This document shows, piece after piece, positions 1-9,534 of a stretch of 64,000 nt of DNA. Made by a program: the position numbers and the translations under genes. Origin of the DNA: an uncultured Bacteroidales bacterium (GTDB lineage: Bacteria > Bacteroidota > Bacteroidia > Bacteroidales > Muribaculaceae); NCBI GenBank assembly GCA_902792435.1, contig CADAZN010000002.1:62001-126000 (forward strand), written 5' to 3'. The stretch's first letter is position 1; each line of letters starts with the position of its first letter. The notes beneath the pieces are model-generated. The model saw only the letters and a program-made list of their open reading frames with translations, searched no databases and was not told where the DNA came from.

Positions 1-172
1 GTGGAATTTTATTCTGAGTCTTGCGGCGACATTCTATTTGAAGAATAGCAAAACTCTTGTCGAAGGTGAGTTGTGGCTCGGCCTTCAACAAGAGTTTGCA
101 AGTGTCGGCATCAAGGTTGCGTGCGATGTAAGAGAACATCGTGTCATCCACTTGATGTCCGGCTATCATCAT
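1..172 (-). CDS. THUMP-like / class I SAM-dependent methyltransferase, N-terminal part (runs off the left edge)
   Basis: Only the first 57 residues are present. The spacing of residues (an FSYI start, an acidic turn, a LLLKA helix, an AILQIE segment, then RRKTQNKIP) resembles the N-terminus of the Bacteroidota proteins annotated as THUMP-like SAM-dependent methyltransferases; the catalytic domain would lie outside the window. Two ATGs are adjacent at 172 and 169, preceded on the minus strand by AAAAGGAT, an unusually good Shine-Dalgarno for this phylum that sits inside the end of aspS. The gap to the aspS stop is 6 bases, so co-transcription after aspS is likely. The family call rests on a short segment. 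Confidence 0.5.
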   Translation of the reverse strand, partial: MMIAGHQVDDTMFSYIARNLDADTCKLLLKAEPQLTFDKSFAILQIECRRKTQNKIP

Positions 173-178
173 ATCCTT

Positions 179-1945
179 TTAGTTGATTGCTTTTTCGTCA
201 ATTTTGAGATATAACTCGTCAAGCTGACCTGGCTCAAGGAAGCTAGGTGCATCGAGCATTACATCACGGCCACTATTGTTCTTGGGGAAGGCAATGCAGT
301 CGCGAATGCTGTCGAGGCCTGCCATAATCGACACAAAGCGGTCTAGACCGAAAGCAAGGCCTGCATGAGGAGGTGCACCATACTTAAATGCATTCATCAA
401 GAAGCCAAATTGTGCCTCGGCACGCTCCTGGGTGAAGCCCAAAATACGGAACATCTTCTCCTGAAGCTCGCTGTCGTGAATACGAAGGCTGCCACCGCCC
501 ACCTCAATGCCATTGCACACAAAGTCGTAAGCCTTAGCACGCACGCGCTCTGGATGTTCCTCAAGCAAAGGAATGTCGTCAGGGTTTGGCATGGTGAATG
601 GATGGTGAGTAGCCATGAGACGCTGTTCCTCGTCACTCCACTCAAAGAGAGGGAAGTCAACAATCCACAAGCACTCAAACTTATTCTTATCACGCAGACC
701 AAGCTGCTCGCCCATCTCAAGGCGAAGCGAACATAGCTGAACACGTGTTTTATTGGCATTGTCACCGCTCAGGATAAGAATCAAGTCGCCAGGTTTAGCC
801 TCCATCTTGTCAGCAACCTTTTGCAACTGCTCAGGGGTGAAGAACTTATCAATGCTACTCTTTATACTTCCGTCAGTGTTCAATTTGATGTATACAAGTC
901 CCTTAGCTCCTACTTGCTGACTCTTCACAAAGTTTGTAAGTTGGTCAAGTTGCTTACGGCTATAATCAGCACAACCCGGTGCACAGATGCCACCAATATA
1001 GGCTGCATCATTGAATACAGCAAAATCACTGGTGCCCTTGAGCTCATCCATAAGCTCAACGAAGGTCATTCCAAAACGAAGGTCGGGTTTGTCACTACCA
1101 TAAAGACGCATGGCGTCGTGCCAAGTCATCTGCTGAAGTTTTTCAGGCAAATCTACGCCACGAACTTCCTTGAAAAGATGACGTGCAAGTCCTTCAAACA
1201 CTTCAATTACGTCTTCTTGCTCAACAAAGCTCATCTCGCAGTCAATCTGTGTAAACTCTGGCTGACGATCAGCACGCAAGTCTTCGTCACGGAAGCACTT
1301 AGCAATCTGGAAATAGCGGTCAAAGCCACTTACCATGAGCAACTGTTTGAGTGTTTGGGGGCTCTGAGGCAACGCATAGAACTGTCCAGGATTCATACGG
1401 CTAGGAACAACAAAGTCACGGGCGCCTTCGGGAGTGCTGCCCACCAATATAGGAGTCTCTACCTCGATAAAATCACGGCTGTCGAGGAAGTTGCGAATCA
1501 GGATTGTCATACGGTGACGAAGTTCCAAGTTCTGGCGCACGCTTGGCCTGCGAAGGTCAAGATAGCGATACTTCATGCGCAGGTCATCACCACCATCGGT
1601 ATTATCCTCGATAGTGAAAGGAGGAGTGGCACTGGGGCTGAGAACATTCAGTTCATTAACAATAATCTCAATGTCACCAGTAGGCATATTAGCATTCTTA
1701 CTTTGACGCTCACTAACTGTACCTGTAGCCTGGATACAAAACTCACGGCCAAGCTTGTTGGCACGAGCGCACAATTCTGCATCATTCGACTCGTTAAAGA
1801 CTAACTGTGTAATACCATAACGATCGCGAAGGTCAACAAACGTCATGCCACCCATCTTGCGAGTGCGCTGCACCCATCCTGCCAAAGTCACGCTCTCGCC
1901 AGCGTTAGCAAGTCGCAACTCTCCACATGTTTTACTTCTGTACAT
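179..1945 (-). CDS. aspS: Aspartyl-tRNA synthetase
   Basis: Class II synthetase charging tRNA-Asp in the cytoplasm. At 588 residues it has the usual bacterial length. An N-terminal OB-fold anticodon-binding domain covers about residues 1-110. The catalytic core follows, with motif 2 around residue 218 ([17 protein letters not shown]), an inserted bacterial GAD-type domain at about 290-420, and motif 3 near the C-terminus (GLAFGLDRF). The ATG at 1945 gives the conserved start [11 protein letters not shown]. Downstream on the same strand, 6 bases away, is a methyltransferase start. Long open frames on the opposite strand are shadows. Identity is secure. Confidence 0.98.
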   Translation of the reverse strand: MYRSKTCGELRLANAGESVTLAGWVQRTRKMGGMTFVDLRDRYGITQLVFNESNDAELCARANKLGREFCIQATGTVSERQSKNANMPTGDIEIIVNELNVLSPSATPPFTIEDNTDGGDDLRMKYRYLDLRRPSVRQNLELRHRMTILIRNFLDSRDFIEVETPILVGSTPEGARDFVVPSRMNPGQFYALPQSPQTLKQLLMVSGFDRYFQIAKCFRDEDLRADRQPEFTQIDCEMSFVEQEDVIEVFEGLARHLFKEVRGVDLPEKLQQMTWHDAMRLYGSDKPDLRFGMTFVELMDELKGTSDFAVFNDAAYIGGICAPGCADYSRKQLDQLTNFVKSQQVGAKGLVYIKLNTDGSIKSSIDKFFTPEQLQKVADKMEAKPGDLILILSGDNANKTRVQLCSLRLEMGEQLGLRDKNKFECLWIVDFPLFEWSDEEQRLMATHHPFTMPNPDDIPLLEEHPERVRAKAYDFVCNGIEVGGGSLRIHDSELQEKMFRILGFTQERAEAQFGFLMNAFKYGAPPHAGLAFGLDRFVSIMAGLDSIRDCIAFPKNNSGRDVMLDAPSFLEPGQLDELYLKIDEKAIN

Positions 1946-2145
1946 AATAACAATAATTAATGTGTATGTTATGTTGGATTATAAATATCTCTACTCTAGA
2001 ATTGCTTAATGTCAATGCACTTAGCAATATTAGAATCAAACACACAAAATTAATAAATATTGTTTATATACTAGACCTTTTGAGCACAAAAAATGACGCA
2101 AAAAGAAAAAAAACACATTTTTTCGATTTTTTTTCGCCAAAAAAC

Positions 2146-2175
2146 TTGTCAGTACAAAAAAATGTTGTAATTTTG
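2146..2175 (+). promoter_or_regulatory. Bacteroidota-type promoter of tRNA-Pro
   Basis: A -33 TTG (2146-2148) and a -7 TAATTTTG (2168-2175) are 19 bases apart. Transcription should begin within about 6 bases, in the GC-rich stretch GCACCGC, which is shared with the tRNA-Ser promoter region. Confidence 0.75.
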
Positions 2176-2203
2176 CACCGCTTTTGCAACAGCAATATGC
2201 ATT

Positions 2204-2278
2204 CGGGGTGTAGCGCAGTCCGGTTAGCGCGCCTGCTTTGGGAGCAGGAGGTCCCAGGTTCGAATCCTGGTACCCCGA
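2204..2278 (+). tRNA. tRNA-Pro (anticodon TGG)
   Basis: A full cloverleaf is visible: acceptor strands CGGGGTG and TACCCCG, anticodon stem CCTGC/GCAGG enclosing loop TTTGGGA with anticodon TGG at 2239-2241, a T-arm with GGTTCGAATCC, and discriminator A at 2278. CCA is not encoded, so it must be added after transcription. A strong terminator follows at once. Confidence 0.97.
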
Positions 2279-2283
2279 CACAA

Positions 2284-2333
2284 AAAAAGACATTGGTTTT
2301 TAGGTTGTAAAATCTAAAAACCAATGTCTTTTT
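2284..2333 (+). terminator. Bidirectional intrinsic terminator (tRNA-Pro / fatty acid carrier)
   Basis: Two perfect 20-base arms (2284-2303 and 2314-2333) enclose a 10-base loop. The arms end in A and T runs, so the hairpin can stop both the rightward tRNA transcript and the leftward transcript of the carrier gene. Confidence 0.92.
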
Positions 2334-2380
2334 ATATCTAACTGCCTAACTAAATCTTCACAGACAACAGAAGCACTCCT

Positions 2381-3754
2381 CTATATTGCCCAAATCAACA
2401 GACCGCCGCATATAATAACACCGGTGATGAGAAGGTCAATGAGGCAATAGCCCATGATATCCTTCGCGTCAAGGCGAGCTATAGCCAAGGCCGGGAGTGC
2501 CCAAAATGGTTGTATAAGATTGGTCCATGCGTCACCCCAAGAAATGGCCATGCCCGTCAAGCCAGGGTCCACACCTAGACTCGCACCAGCAGTGAACATA
2601 ACTGGCGCCTGTACAGCCCAATGACCGCCGCCACTTGGCACAAACAGGTTGAGCACTGCGGCACAAAGGAAGGTGAGCATAGGATAAGTGACCGGATTGC
2701 TGATTTGAACGCAAGCTTCGGCCATGACGCCCCCTAAGCTAATACCGCTGACGCCGACGCCCGTGAATATACCCATGATGCCAGCATAGAATGGGAACTG
2801 CAATATAATTCCGGCAGCACCGGTGGTCGCTTTTCCGAATGCACGCACATAGGCGACTGGTGTTGGATGCAACATGAGTCCCAACGCAAGAAATATCATG
2901 ATTACCCCGCCAAGGTCCAAACTGGCACAGTTCACGAAGAGATGAATCACTAGATAGGCCACAAGCATCAGCGCTACTAGCCACGAGAGTATTTTACTTT
3001 GCTCGAGTCGTTGAGCCGGTGTCTTCGACGAGGAAACGTCGGTCTTGATAATATCATCGTCCTTAAGGAGCGCAGGATCGATGGTGAGAACACCATGCTT
3101 TGGGTGCATCAGGGTGTTGGCGAAGGTTATACCGATTATCACAAACAGCACAGTCACCAGATTGTGCCAGTTTAAGATGGTTTGTGCCAATGGAACAGGG
3201 GCGGTCAACGCGCCATTAGTAGCCATTGAGAGTGAATCGCCAGGTGTGGCCATTGTGAGTGGGATGGAGCCAGAGATGCCAGCATGCCACACTACAAAGC
3301 CACTGTAAGCCGATGCTATAAGAAGTCGATAGTCGACATCTGAACGCTGACGAGCTATTGCCTTAGCAAACACAACGCCAACTATAAGACCAAAGCCCCA
3401 GTTTAGCCAACAGGCCAATGCCGACACTACAGTCACAAGAGCAATTGCTGCGGGCGCACTCTGTGGCAAGCGAGCCATAGCAGTAATACCTCGTTTGATA
3501 ACAGGGGCTGCCGCCAAGGTCGACCCACACACAAGTACTAAAGCCATCTGCATGGCAAACTCCAATAAATTCCACACTCCGTCACCCCAGTGCTCAACCA
3601 CCTCGAGGGGAGTCTGGCGACATAATGGCATCGCTACCAATGCTGCAACGAAGGTGAGCAATATGGCAAATATAAACGGTTCTGGCAACCATCGCTGCAC
3701 TAATCGCACGCAGAATTTAATCATTTGAGACCACTTGTTTCCACTAGAATCCAT
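2381..3754 (-). CDS. Short-chain fatty acid transporter, AtoE family
   Basis: Inner-membrane carrier of about 457 residues. After a short cytoplasmic start it opens with RLVQRWLPEPFIFAILL, typical of the AtoE/short-chain fatty acid transporter family, followed by many hydrophobic segments, a charged loop at about residues 220-250 (LLKDDDIIKTDVSSSK) and the conserved SGGGHWAVQAP stretch. The family moves acetoacetate and other short acids by proton-coupled transport. It is a single gene here, without the CoA-transferase genes found beside atoE in enterobacteria, so the substrate (butyrate, acetate or similar fermentation acids) is inference. Confidence 0.88.
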   Translation of the reverse strand: MDSSGNKWSQMIKFCVRLVQRWLPEPFIFAILLTFVAALVAMPLCRQTPLEVVEHWGDGVWNLLEFAMQMALVLVCGSTLAAAPVIKRGITAMARLPQSAPAAIALVTVVSALACWLNWGFGLIVGVVFAKAIARQRSDVDYRLLIASAYSGFVVWHAGISGSIPLTMATPGDSLSMATNGALTAPVPLAQTILNWHNLVTVLFVIIGITFANTLMHPKHGVLTIDPALLKDDDIIKTDVSSSKTPAQRLEQSKILSWLVALMLVAYLVIHLFVNCASLDLGGVIMIFLALGLMLHPTPVAYVRAFGKATTGAAGIILQFPFYAGIMGIFTGVGVSGISLGGVMAEACVQISNPVTYPMLTFLCAAVLNLFVPSGGGHWAVQAPVMFTAGASLGVDPGLTGMAISWGDAWTNLIQPFWALPALAIARLDAKDIMGYCLIDLLITGVIICGGLLIWAI

Positions 3755-3807
3755 ATAAGTTCTTAGTATTTATTGAATTACTCTTTTTAATAGTTTATAT
3801 GATGCGG

Positions 3808-3815
3808 CAAAGATA
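3808..3815 (-). promoter_or_regulatory. Candidate -7 box for the AtoE-type carrier
   Basis: The minus strand reads TATCTTTG, matching TAnnTTTG, about 54 bases before the start codon. No well-spaced -33 element was found (the nearest TTG leaves 16 bases), so this is tentative. Confidence 0.4.
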
Positions 3816-3924
3816 CCACATTTTTTCACAACAACGTTTATTTCTTGTCAATTTATTGAGCCAGTTGTAATAATCATAAAAAATGATTTACACTGACACA
3901 AAACATTATTTCGTTTATGATCAA

Positions 3925-5847
3925 TCACCTGATAGGCTCGGGATTGAAATATGTGTCATCGTCACGATGCTCAAGAAAACCTTCGTCAACGAGCATCGCC
4001 ACCGTGTCAACTATCTCATCGCGAGAAAAGGAAAGAGTCTGGACGAGTTCTTTGAGCTTTCGAGGTTTAAGGTGTGTCATATAAAGTATGCCTTGTTGTA
4101 CATCCTGAGGCATGTGATCATCACGTTTTCGCCTTTCAATGCAAGTGTCGCAATGACCACAAGGTTGTGGAGAATCTTCTCCAAAGTACTCAACCAAGTA
4201 TTTCTCACGACATATTTCATCGTTGTAGCAATAGGTTATCACTGCCTCAATGCGCTCTCTCATTCGCTCTTGCAAGGTTTCATAAATACTCTTAGGTATT
4301 TGAATGTATTTTGGCTCCTCGCGCGATGTTGTATAGATAATATAAGGAGTTCGCTTGCGAGGCACATAATGCAGAATGTGCAAGCGGTTATACTCAATCA
4401 ACGAATCATATATTGTTTGAGGCGACAGATTGTAACGATAGGCTATCACATCTTCATTAATAAACACATAGTCGGCAAAAAGACCAGTATAAGTTCTCAA
4501 CAGAGCCTGAAGAACCTCATCAGCGCGAGGGGTGGTTGTTGGGATATTATATAGGCGGGCTTTGTCGGCGAGTATCATCACACGCGACTGTGTCTCAATC
4601 TCCTCAACAAACTGAATGTATTCTGCCTGAGTCAATATCCTCAATGCATTGAGTGTCGGCAAAACTGGCAAATTGAAGGTCCGGCAAAAAAGATTGAAAT
4701 TGAAGTCCATCATCTGCCCATACCCCTCCCCTATAGCCACTTCTAGGAAATTGCCAACGCGCTCATACACCTTACGAATGAAATCCTTCTCGGGGAAGGC
4801 CTCGCTAAGGTGTCTGTGCAGCAAACCTTTGTCGGTAGTTTTAACCAGCATAACCGCATAGGATCGCTTGCCGTCACGCCCTGCTCTTCCCGCCTCCTGA
4901 AAATATTCCTCGAGAGTGTTAGGCAGATCTATATGAGCCACTACCCTCACATCAGGCTTGTCGATGCCCATTCCAAAGGCATTAGTGGCAACTATCACCC
5001 TTATCTCATCGTTCTTCCACTTGTTCTGCTTGTCTTCTTTCTCTTCTATGCTGAGTCCGGCATGATAATAGTCGGCACTCAAGCCATTGCGTCGCAGCTC
5101 ATCGGCAATGAGCTTTGTGCGCTTGCGACTGCGTACATAAACAATAGAAGAACCCGCCACCGATTTCAAGATGTGTACCAACTCACTCATCTTCTCGGTC
5201 GTGTGCCGCACAACATAAGAAATGTTATCTCTTACAAAGCTGGTTTTAAAAATATTAGGCTTTCGAAATTGAAGCTTTTGTTGAATGTCATCAACCACCA
5301 TCGGTGTTGCTGTAGCAGTAAGAGCTAGCACTGGAGCATTAGGGAAAACTTTTCGCAAAGCAGCAATCTTCAGAAACGAAGGTCTGAAATCATAGCCCCA
5401 TTGTGAGATGCAGTGCGCCTCGTCAACTACAATTAGGCAGATATTGAGCCTTTTGATTCTATCAATAAAAGAAGTACTTTCTAATCTCTCAGGAGAGACA
5501 TACAAGAACTTGTAGTTGCCATTCAGGCATTTTTCCATAACCCTGTTCTTTTCCGTTATGGATAGACCAGCATGCAAGTAGGTTGCTTTGATGCCTCGCG
5601 ACACCAAATTGTCAACCTGATCTTTCATTAATGAGATTATGGGAGTGACCACGATAGCAAGGCCATCCATTGCAAGAGTAGGAATCTGGAATGTAAGCGA
5701 CTTGCCGCCTCCTGTTGGCATCAGGCCAAGAGTATCGCGCCCCTCAAGGACCGACATGATAATGTCTTCCTGAAGTGCGCGAAAATGCTTATAGCCCCAG
5801 TATTTCTCTAATATCCGATGGATGTCGACATCAGTTGGCATCGTCAC
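3925..5847 (-). CDS. recQ: ATP-dependent DNA helicase, RecQ family (short form)
   Basis: Superfamily 2 3'-5' helicase acting in recombination and repair. Walker A is at about residues 43-50 (MPTGGGKS), the DEAH box near 136 (VVDEAHCISQWGYDFRP), motif III is ALTATAT and motif VI is EAGRAGRDG. Four cysteines of the RecQ zinc-binding region are present, the last three as CGHCDTC. The protein stops about 85 residues after these cysteines, with a small winged-helix-like segment and no room for an HRDC domain, so it is a short RecQ (640 aa). The start overlaps the recJ stop by 17 bases, indicating translational coupling with RecJ, its classical partner in end processing. Confidence 0.95.
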   Translation of the reverse strand: MTMPTDVDIHRILEKYWGYKHFRALQEDIIMSVLEGRDTLGLMPTGGGKSLTFQIPTLAMDGLAIVVTPIISLMKDQVDNLVSRGIKATYLHAGLSITEKNRVMEKCLNGNYKFLYVSPERLESTSFIDRIKRLNICLIVVDEAHCISQWGYDFRPSFLKIAALRKVFPNAPVLALTATATPMVVDDIQQKLQFRKPNIFKTSFVRDNISYVVRHTTEKMSELVHILKSVAGSSIVYVRSRKRTKLIADELRRNGLSADYYHAGLSIEEKEDKQNKWKNDEIRVIVATNAFGMGIDKPDVRVVAHIDLPNTLEEYFQEAGRAGRDGKRSYAVMLVKTTDKGLLHRHLSEAFPEKDFIRKVYERVGNFLEVAIGEGYGQMMDFNFNLFCRTFNLPVLPTLNALRILTQAEYIQFVEEIETQSRVMILADKARLYNIPTTTPRADEVLQALLRTYTGLFADYVFINEDVIAYRYNLSPQTIYDSLIEYNRLHILHYVPRKRTPYIIYTTSREEPKYIQIPKSIYETLQERMRERIEAVITYCYNDEICREKYLVEYFGEDSPQPCGHCDTCIERRKRDDHMPQDVQQGILYMTHLKPRKLKELVQTLSFSRDEIVDTVAMLVDEGFLEHRDDDTYFNPEPIR

Positions 5848-7570
5848 TCATTCTTATGCCTTTAACAAGCAACTGAATCGATACTGAGTTGCGGTGCTTA
5901 TTCTCCTCAACAGTGTAGATAATATCAAATGGCTCGCCATTTTTTATACGTTCGAAGTACTCTCCCATTCCAAAAGCGATGGCATTCATCATCTTGCCCG
6001 ACTTGGAGTCAATAACATCCAGTTTAATGTGCTCCAACTTCTTGCCCACTAGCTTGCTCGTGCCAGCATCATGGCAACGACAGGTCATGAACACAGGTTT
6101 CTGATTCTCAGGACCAAATGGATTGAAGAGCTTCATATAACGGATAAACGAATCATTAATCTCATCAAACGACAATTCGCAGTCAACATCAATCGAAGGC
6201 GTAACCTGTTCATCTTCGATGTGATTCTCAACATACTCCTCCAAGCGGCGCTTGAACTCTGGTATGTTCTCCTCCTTTAGGGTGAGCCCCACAGCATTAG
6301 TGTGACCACCAAAGTTCTCAAGCAAGTCACGGTTACTCTTAATGGCGCCATAAATGTCAAAACCTCTCACCGAGCGAGACGAACCTGTTGCCAGGCCATC
6401 ACCGCTATAAGTGAGGACAACCGAGGGACGGAAATAAAGCTCCGATAAGCGAGACGCTACAATACCAATGATTCCCTTGTGCCAGTCACGATTATATAGC
6501 ACAATGGGTTTCTTCGAACCCATATCTTCCTTGTGGTTCTCTATGATGGCGTTTGCTTCTTCGGTAATATTGCGGTCAAGCTCTTTGCGGCTCTGGTTAT
6601 AGCGATCTATTTTTTTGATAATCTCATATGCAGCCGAGTTATTGCGAGTAACAAGCAACTCAACCGACTCTTGTCCCGACTGCATGCGTCCCGAGGCGTT
6701 AATCAACGGGCCTATCTTAAAGATGATATCACTGATAGTAAGCTCACGCTTTTGAAGGCGGCACAGGCGCAAGATGCTGCGTAGGCCAACGCAAGGATTA
6801 TTATTCAAGCGCTTGATGCCATAATGCGCCAAGATGCGATTCTCTCCTGTGAGGGGAACCAAGTCGGCAGCAATACTCACTGCAAGCAGGTCAAGCGAGT
6901 TCTCAAGATCATACATGTTGTCTATGCCATTGCTCATAGCAAAGCCCTGCATGAACTTATAGCCCACACCACAACCCGACAAGTCTTTGTAAGGATACTT
7001 GTCGTCAACTAACTTGGGATTGAGAATGGCGGCTGCATCAGGTAGAACGTCATCAGGAACATGATGGTCGCAAATGATAAAATCAATGCCCTTACTTTTG
7101 GCATAAGCTATTTCTTCCACAGCCTTTATGCCACAATCAAGCACTATTATTAGTTTCACACCGATGCTCTCGGCATAGTCTATGCCTTGCAACGATATAC
7201 CATAGCCCTCATCATCGCGCGTGGGGATATAGTACTCCACGTTTGAATAAAAGCGCTGTAAATAGCGGTAAACAAGAGCGACCGCGGTTGTTCCGTCTAC
7301 GTCATAGTCGCCATAGACTAATACTTTTTCTTTTGCCCCTAAGGCATGATTGAGCCTCTCCACAGCCTTTTTCATATCCCGCATCAAGAACGGGTCGGGC
7401 AACTGGCTTAGCGAAGGATAGAAGAAGTCGCGAACCTCCTCCGGAGTCTTCACACCACGCAGCACCAAAAGCCGAGCAATAGAAGGGCACTCGGGAAACT
7501 GGACCGCGAGACGCTCCTCTATTTTCTTTTGTTCGGATGTAAGAGGCAAATAAATCCATTTACTTGTCAT
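5831..7570 (-). CDS. recJ: Single-stranded-DNA-specific 5'-3' exonuclease RecJ
   Basis: DHH-family exonuclease of 579 residues. Motif I (YGDYDVDGTTA) and motif III (IICDHHVPDD) provide the metal-binding aspartates and histidines. INASGRMQSG and, in the DHHA1 domain, GGHTNAVGLTL are also present, followed by the C-terminal OB-type region. It is the first gene of a two-gene operon with recQ, and the ends overlap. Candidate promoters lie far upstream (about 200 and 325 bases), leaving an AT-rich leader. Identity is secure. Confidence 0.97.
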   Translation of the reverse strand: MTSKWIYLPLTSEQKKIEERLAVQFPECPSIARLLVLRGVKTPEEVRDFFYPSLSQLPDPFLMRDMKKAVERLNHALGAKEKVLVYGDYDVDGTTAVALVYRYLQRFYSNVEYYIPTRDDEGYGISLQGIDYAESIGVKLIIVLDCGIKAVEEIAYAKSKGIDFIICDHHVPDDVLPDAAAILNPKLVDDKYPYKDLSGCGVGYKFMQGFAMSNGIDNMYDLENSLDLLAVSIAADLVPLTGENRILAHYGIKRLNNNPCVGLRSILRLCRLQKRELTISDIIFKIGPLINASGRMQSGQESVELLVTRNNSAAYEIIKKIDRYNQSRKELDRNITEEANAIIENHKEDMGSKKPIVLYNRDWHKGIIGIVASRLSELYFRPSVVLTYSGDGLATGSSRSVRGFDIYGAIKSNRDLLENFGGHTNAVGLTLKEENIPEFKRRLEEYVENHIEDEQVTPSIDVDCELSFDEINDSFIRYMKLFNPFGPENQKPVFMTCRCHDAGTSKLVGKKLEHIKLDVIDSKSGKMMNAIAFGMGEYFERIKNGEPFDIIYTVEENKHRNSVSIQLLVKGIRMSDDAN

Positions 7571-7900
7571 TTATGTTGTTCTTTAATTGGCTAATTGGGG
7601 CGTGGCCAGCACTCTTGCCTTATGCCACTTGTAGAGAGTGGATTTATATATAAAAATATCAAGTAAATATTAAATTAAACTTTGAGCTATATAAATTTAA
7701 CATATCTTTACATTAAGATACAATAACTTAAGCCTTATCATGAGTGTGATGTATCAACAAAACTAAATATGTTTCAACGACTCACCTCAAATGGCTTATC
7801 CACTCAAAGTCAACAAGTTTACGCCGCAAATATCAATTAAAAATATTGTGATGATTTACCTAAAAATGTAAACTATAGACCTTACTTAATATTTATCACG

Positions 7901-7931
7901 CAAAATTAATCAAATTAGTAATGAAAACAAA
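7901..7931 (-). promoter_or_regulatory. Promoter candidate for recJ-recQ
   Basis: On the minus strand TTTG (7931-7928) is followed after 19 bases by TAATTTTG (7908-7901), an exact match to the Bacteroidota consensus. It would give a leader of about 325 nt. A second -7 match (TAGTTTTG, 7765-7758) lies closer to recJ, with a -33 TTTG 22 bases away. Confidence 0.55.
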
Positions 7932-8058
7932 AATATATCTACTCTTTTTATTTTCCACTTGTGAAAAAAAGTTAATTAAATTCATCTCTTATTTTGTTTA
8001 CTACTATTATGCATAGTACATCACTTTTTCCATTAGTGGAGTTTTTTATACTATATCA

Positions 8059-8089
8059 CAAAAAATCACCCAACAAAAATGCTGGGTGA
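8059..8089 (-). terminator. Intrinsic terminator of the amylase gene
   Basis: On the minus strand TCACCCA (8089-8083) and TGGGTGA (8072-8066) form a 7-bp stem with a 10-base loop, followed at once by a run of T. It lies about 55 bases past the amylase stop codon. Confidence 0.85.
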
Positions 8090-8144
8090 CACTATAGTTA
8101 TCAAGCCATTAGCAATGTTCACGCTAGGCCATACATTTGTTTTA

Positions 8145-9476
8145 TTATTTCTTCAGAATCAAGTATTGGAAAGGCTGTAACTTCATTGACTTTCTTAGTT
8201 TGAGTCGTCGGCCATTATACATATTGGTCACCCTAATATTCTTCCAATTGTCGGGAACGCTCTTAAGGGTTTGCACGCTGTTACGCACATTAACAAGAAC
8301 GAGGAACCTACCTTTGCTGTCGCTACGCTCAAATGCGAGGATATTATCGTCAGGGAAATATTCAACATCTCCGCTGCGGAATGCTGAATTCTTTTTGTAT
8401 ATAGAAATAAGCTTCTTGTGAGTTTTCAAAACATTTGGATTGGAGTTCCAATCAACTGGCACATAGTTAAAGAAGTTAATCTTGTCAGGATAAGCCACCT
8501 CCTGTGAACCATAAACCAGCATTCCACCATGAAGGAATGTTGTGGCAACAAAAGCCGCCAAAGCACCATCAACGCTACCAAACTGTTGAACAGTAGAATA
8601 CTTAGTAGCCTCATCGTGATTAGTTGTGAAGCGCAACTTTACTTTGCCTTCAGGAATCTCATCATACTCTTGCTTATCAACATCAAGGAAGTGGCTAGCC
8701 TTCTGGCCCTTAACAAACACTCTATCAAGTGCGCCCATGAAGTTCCATGCATAGTTCATATCAAACCCACCCTTAATAAGGTTCTCTGGATTAGCTCCCT
8801 CAGCAAGCAACAAAAGTTTACGATTGCCTGCCGATTTGCGCAATCTAGTGAAAGCATCGTTCCAAAAGTCGTAAGGCACCTGGTCGGCTACGTCGCAACG
8901 CAAGCCATCCAGTCCCACTTCGTTAATCCAGAACATCATTGCGTCAATCATGGCCTCACGCATGTCTTTGTTGTCATAGTTAAGATCGGCAACATCGGTC
9001 CAGTCAGTGCCGGGAGGATAAATCACGTTTCCATCCTTATCTTGAGTATACCAATCCTTGTGGTCTTTCATCCACACGTTATCCCATGCTGTGTGGTTGG
9101 CAACCCAGTCAACAATCAGTGCCATTCCATGCTTGTGGCACGAGTCGGCAAGGGCTTTCACGTCGTCGATAGTTCCAAATTCAGGGTTCACTGCCTTATA
9201 ATCACTAATTGAGTAGGGAGAATTTTTACTCTTTATCTTTCCAATTGGGTAGATAGGCATCACCCACATCACGTTGGCACCGAGTTTACTGATAGCACCA
9301 ACACGCTCTGCCACAGCCTTTAATGAGTTGTTTGGAGCGAAAACACGTGGATTAACCTGATACATCACCACGTCTTTGACTGCCGGAAGTTTAAAGTCGA
9401 TGTTCCTGGCATTAACAATAGGGTTATTACTTGCAATTATTGCAATCATGAATGCTAGCAAAAGTGTCTTTTTCAT
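8145..9476 (-). CDS. Secreted alpha-amylase-family glycoside hydrolase (GH13)
   Basis: Hydrolase expected to act on alpha-1,4-glucans outside the cytoplasm. A Sec signal peptide covers about residues 1-23 (MKKTLLLAFMIAIIASNNPIVNA) with no lipobox. All four GH13 regions are visible: DWVANH (I), GLRCDVAD with the nucleophile Asp (II), LLLAEG with the acid Glu (III) and TTNHDE (IV). At 443 residues it is compact, with a short domain B and a C-terminal beta domain. No SusC/SusD pair is nearby. It lies 58 bases downstream of a beta-helix lipoprotein on the same strand and may share its transcript. Confidence 0.92.
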   Translation of the reverse strand: MKKTLLLAFMIAIIASNNPIVNARNIDFKLPAVKDVVMYQVNPRVFAPNNSLKAVAERVGAISKLGANVMWVMPIYPIGKIKSKNSPYSISDYKAVNPEFGTIDDVKALADSCHKHGMALIVDWVANHTAWDNVWMKDHKDWYTQDKDGNVIYPPGTDWTDVADLNYDNKDMREAMIDAMMFWINEVGLDGLRCDVADQVPYDFWNDAFTRLRKSAGNRKLLLLAEGANPENLIKGGFDMNYAWNFMGALDRVFVKGQKASHFLDVDKQEYDEIPEGKVKLRFTTNHDEATKYSTVQQFGSVDGALAAFVATTFLHGGMLVYGSQEVAYPDKINFFNYVPVDWNSNPNVLKTHKKLISIYKKNSAFRSGDVEYFPDDNILAFERSDSKGRFLVLVNVRNSVQTLKSVPDNWKNIRVTNMYNGRRLKLRKSMKLQPFQYLILKK

Positions 9477-9534
9477 AATTTAAGTATGTGTTTTTTAGAT
9501 GTTAATATTCTATTTGAAAATATAATGGCAAGCA

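Larger units (their letters stand above)
7571..8144. other. AT-rich intergenic region between recJ and the amylase gene
   Basis: No credible gene is seen in these 574 bases. The region holds one or two minus-strand promoter candidates for recJ (7758-7765 and 7901-7931) and, at its right end, the terminator of the amylase gene. A small inverted repeat (CCACT/AGTGG near 7626-7642) and the GC-rich patch at 7598-7630 stand out from the AT-rich background, but no known riboswitch fold was recognised. Confidence 0.6.

Noticed and set aside
821..1804. Long open frame opposite aspS
   Set aside because: A shadow of the strongly supported aspS gene; no domain and no promoter.
3873..3889. Terminator after recQ (AATCAT/ATGATT hairpin)
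   Set aside because: A six-pair AT stem without a T run in the direction needed; too weak to call.
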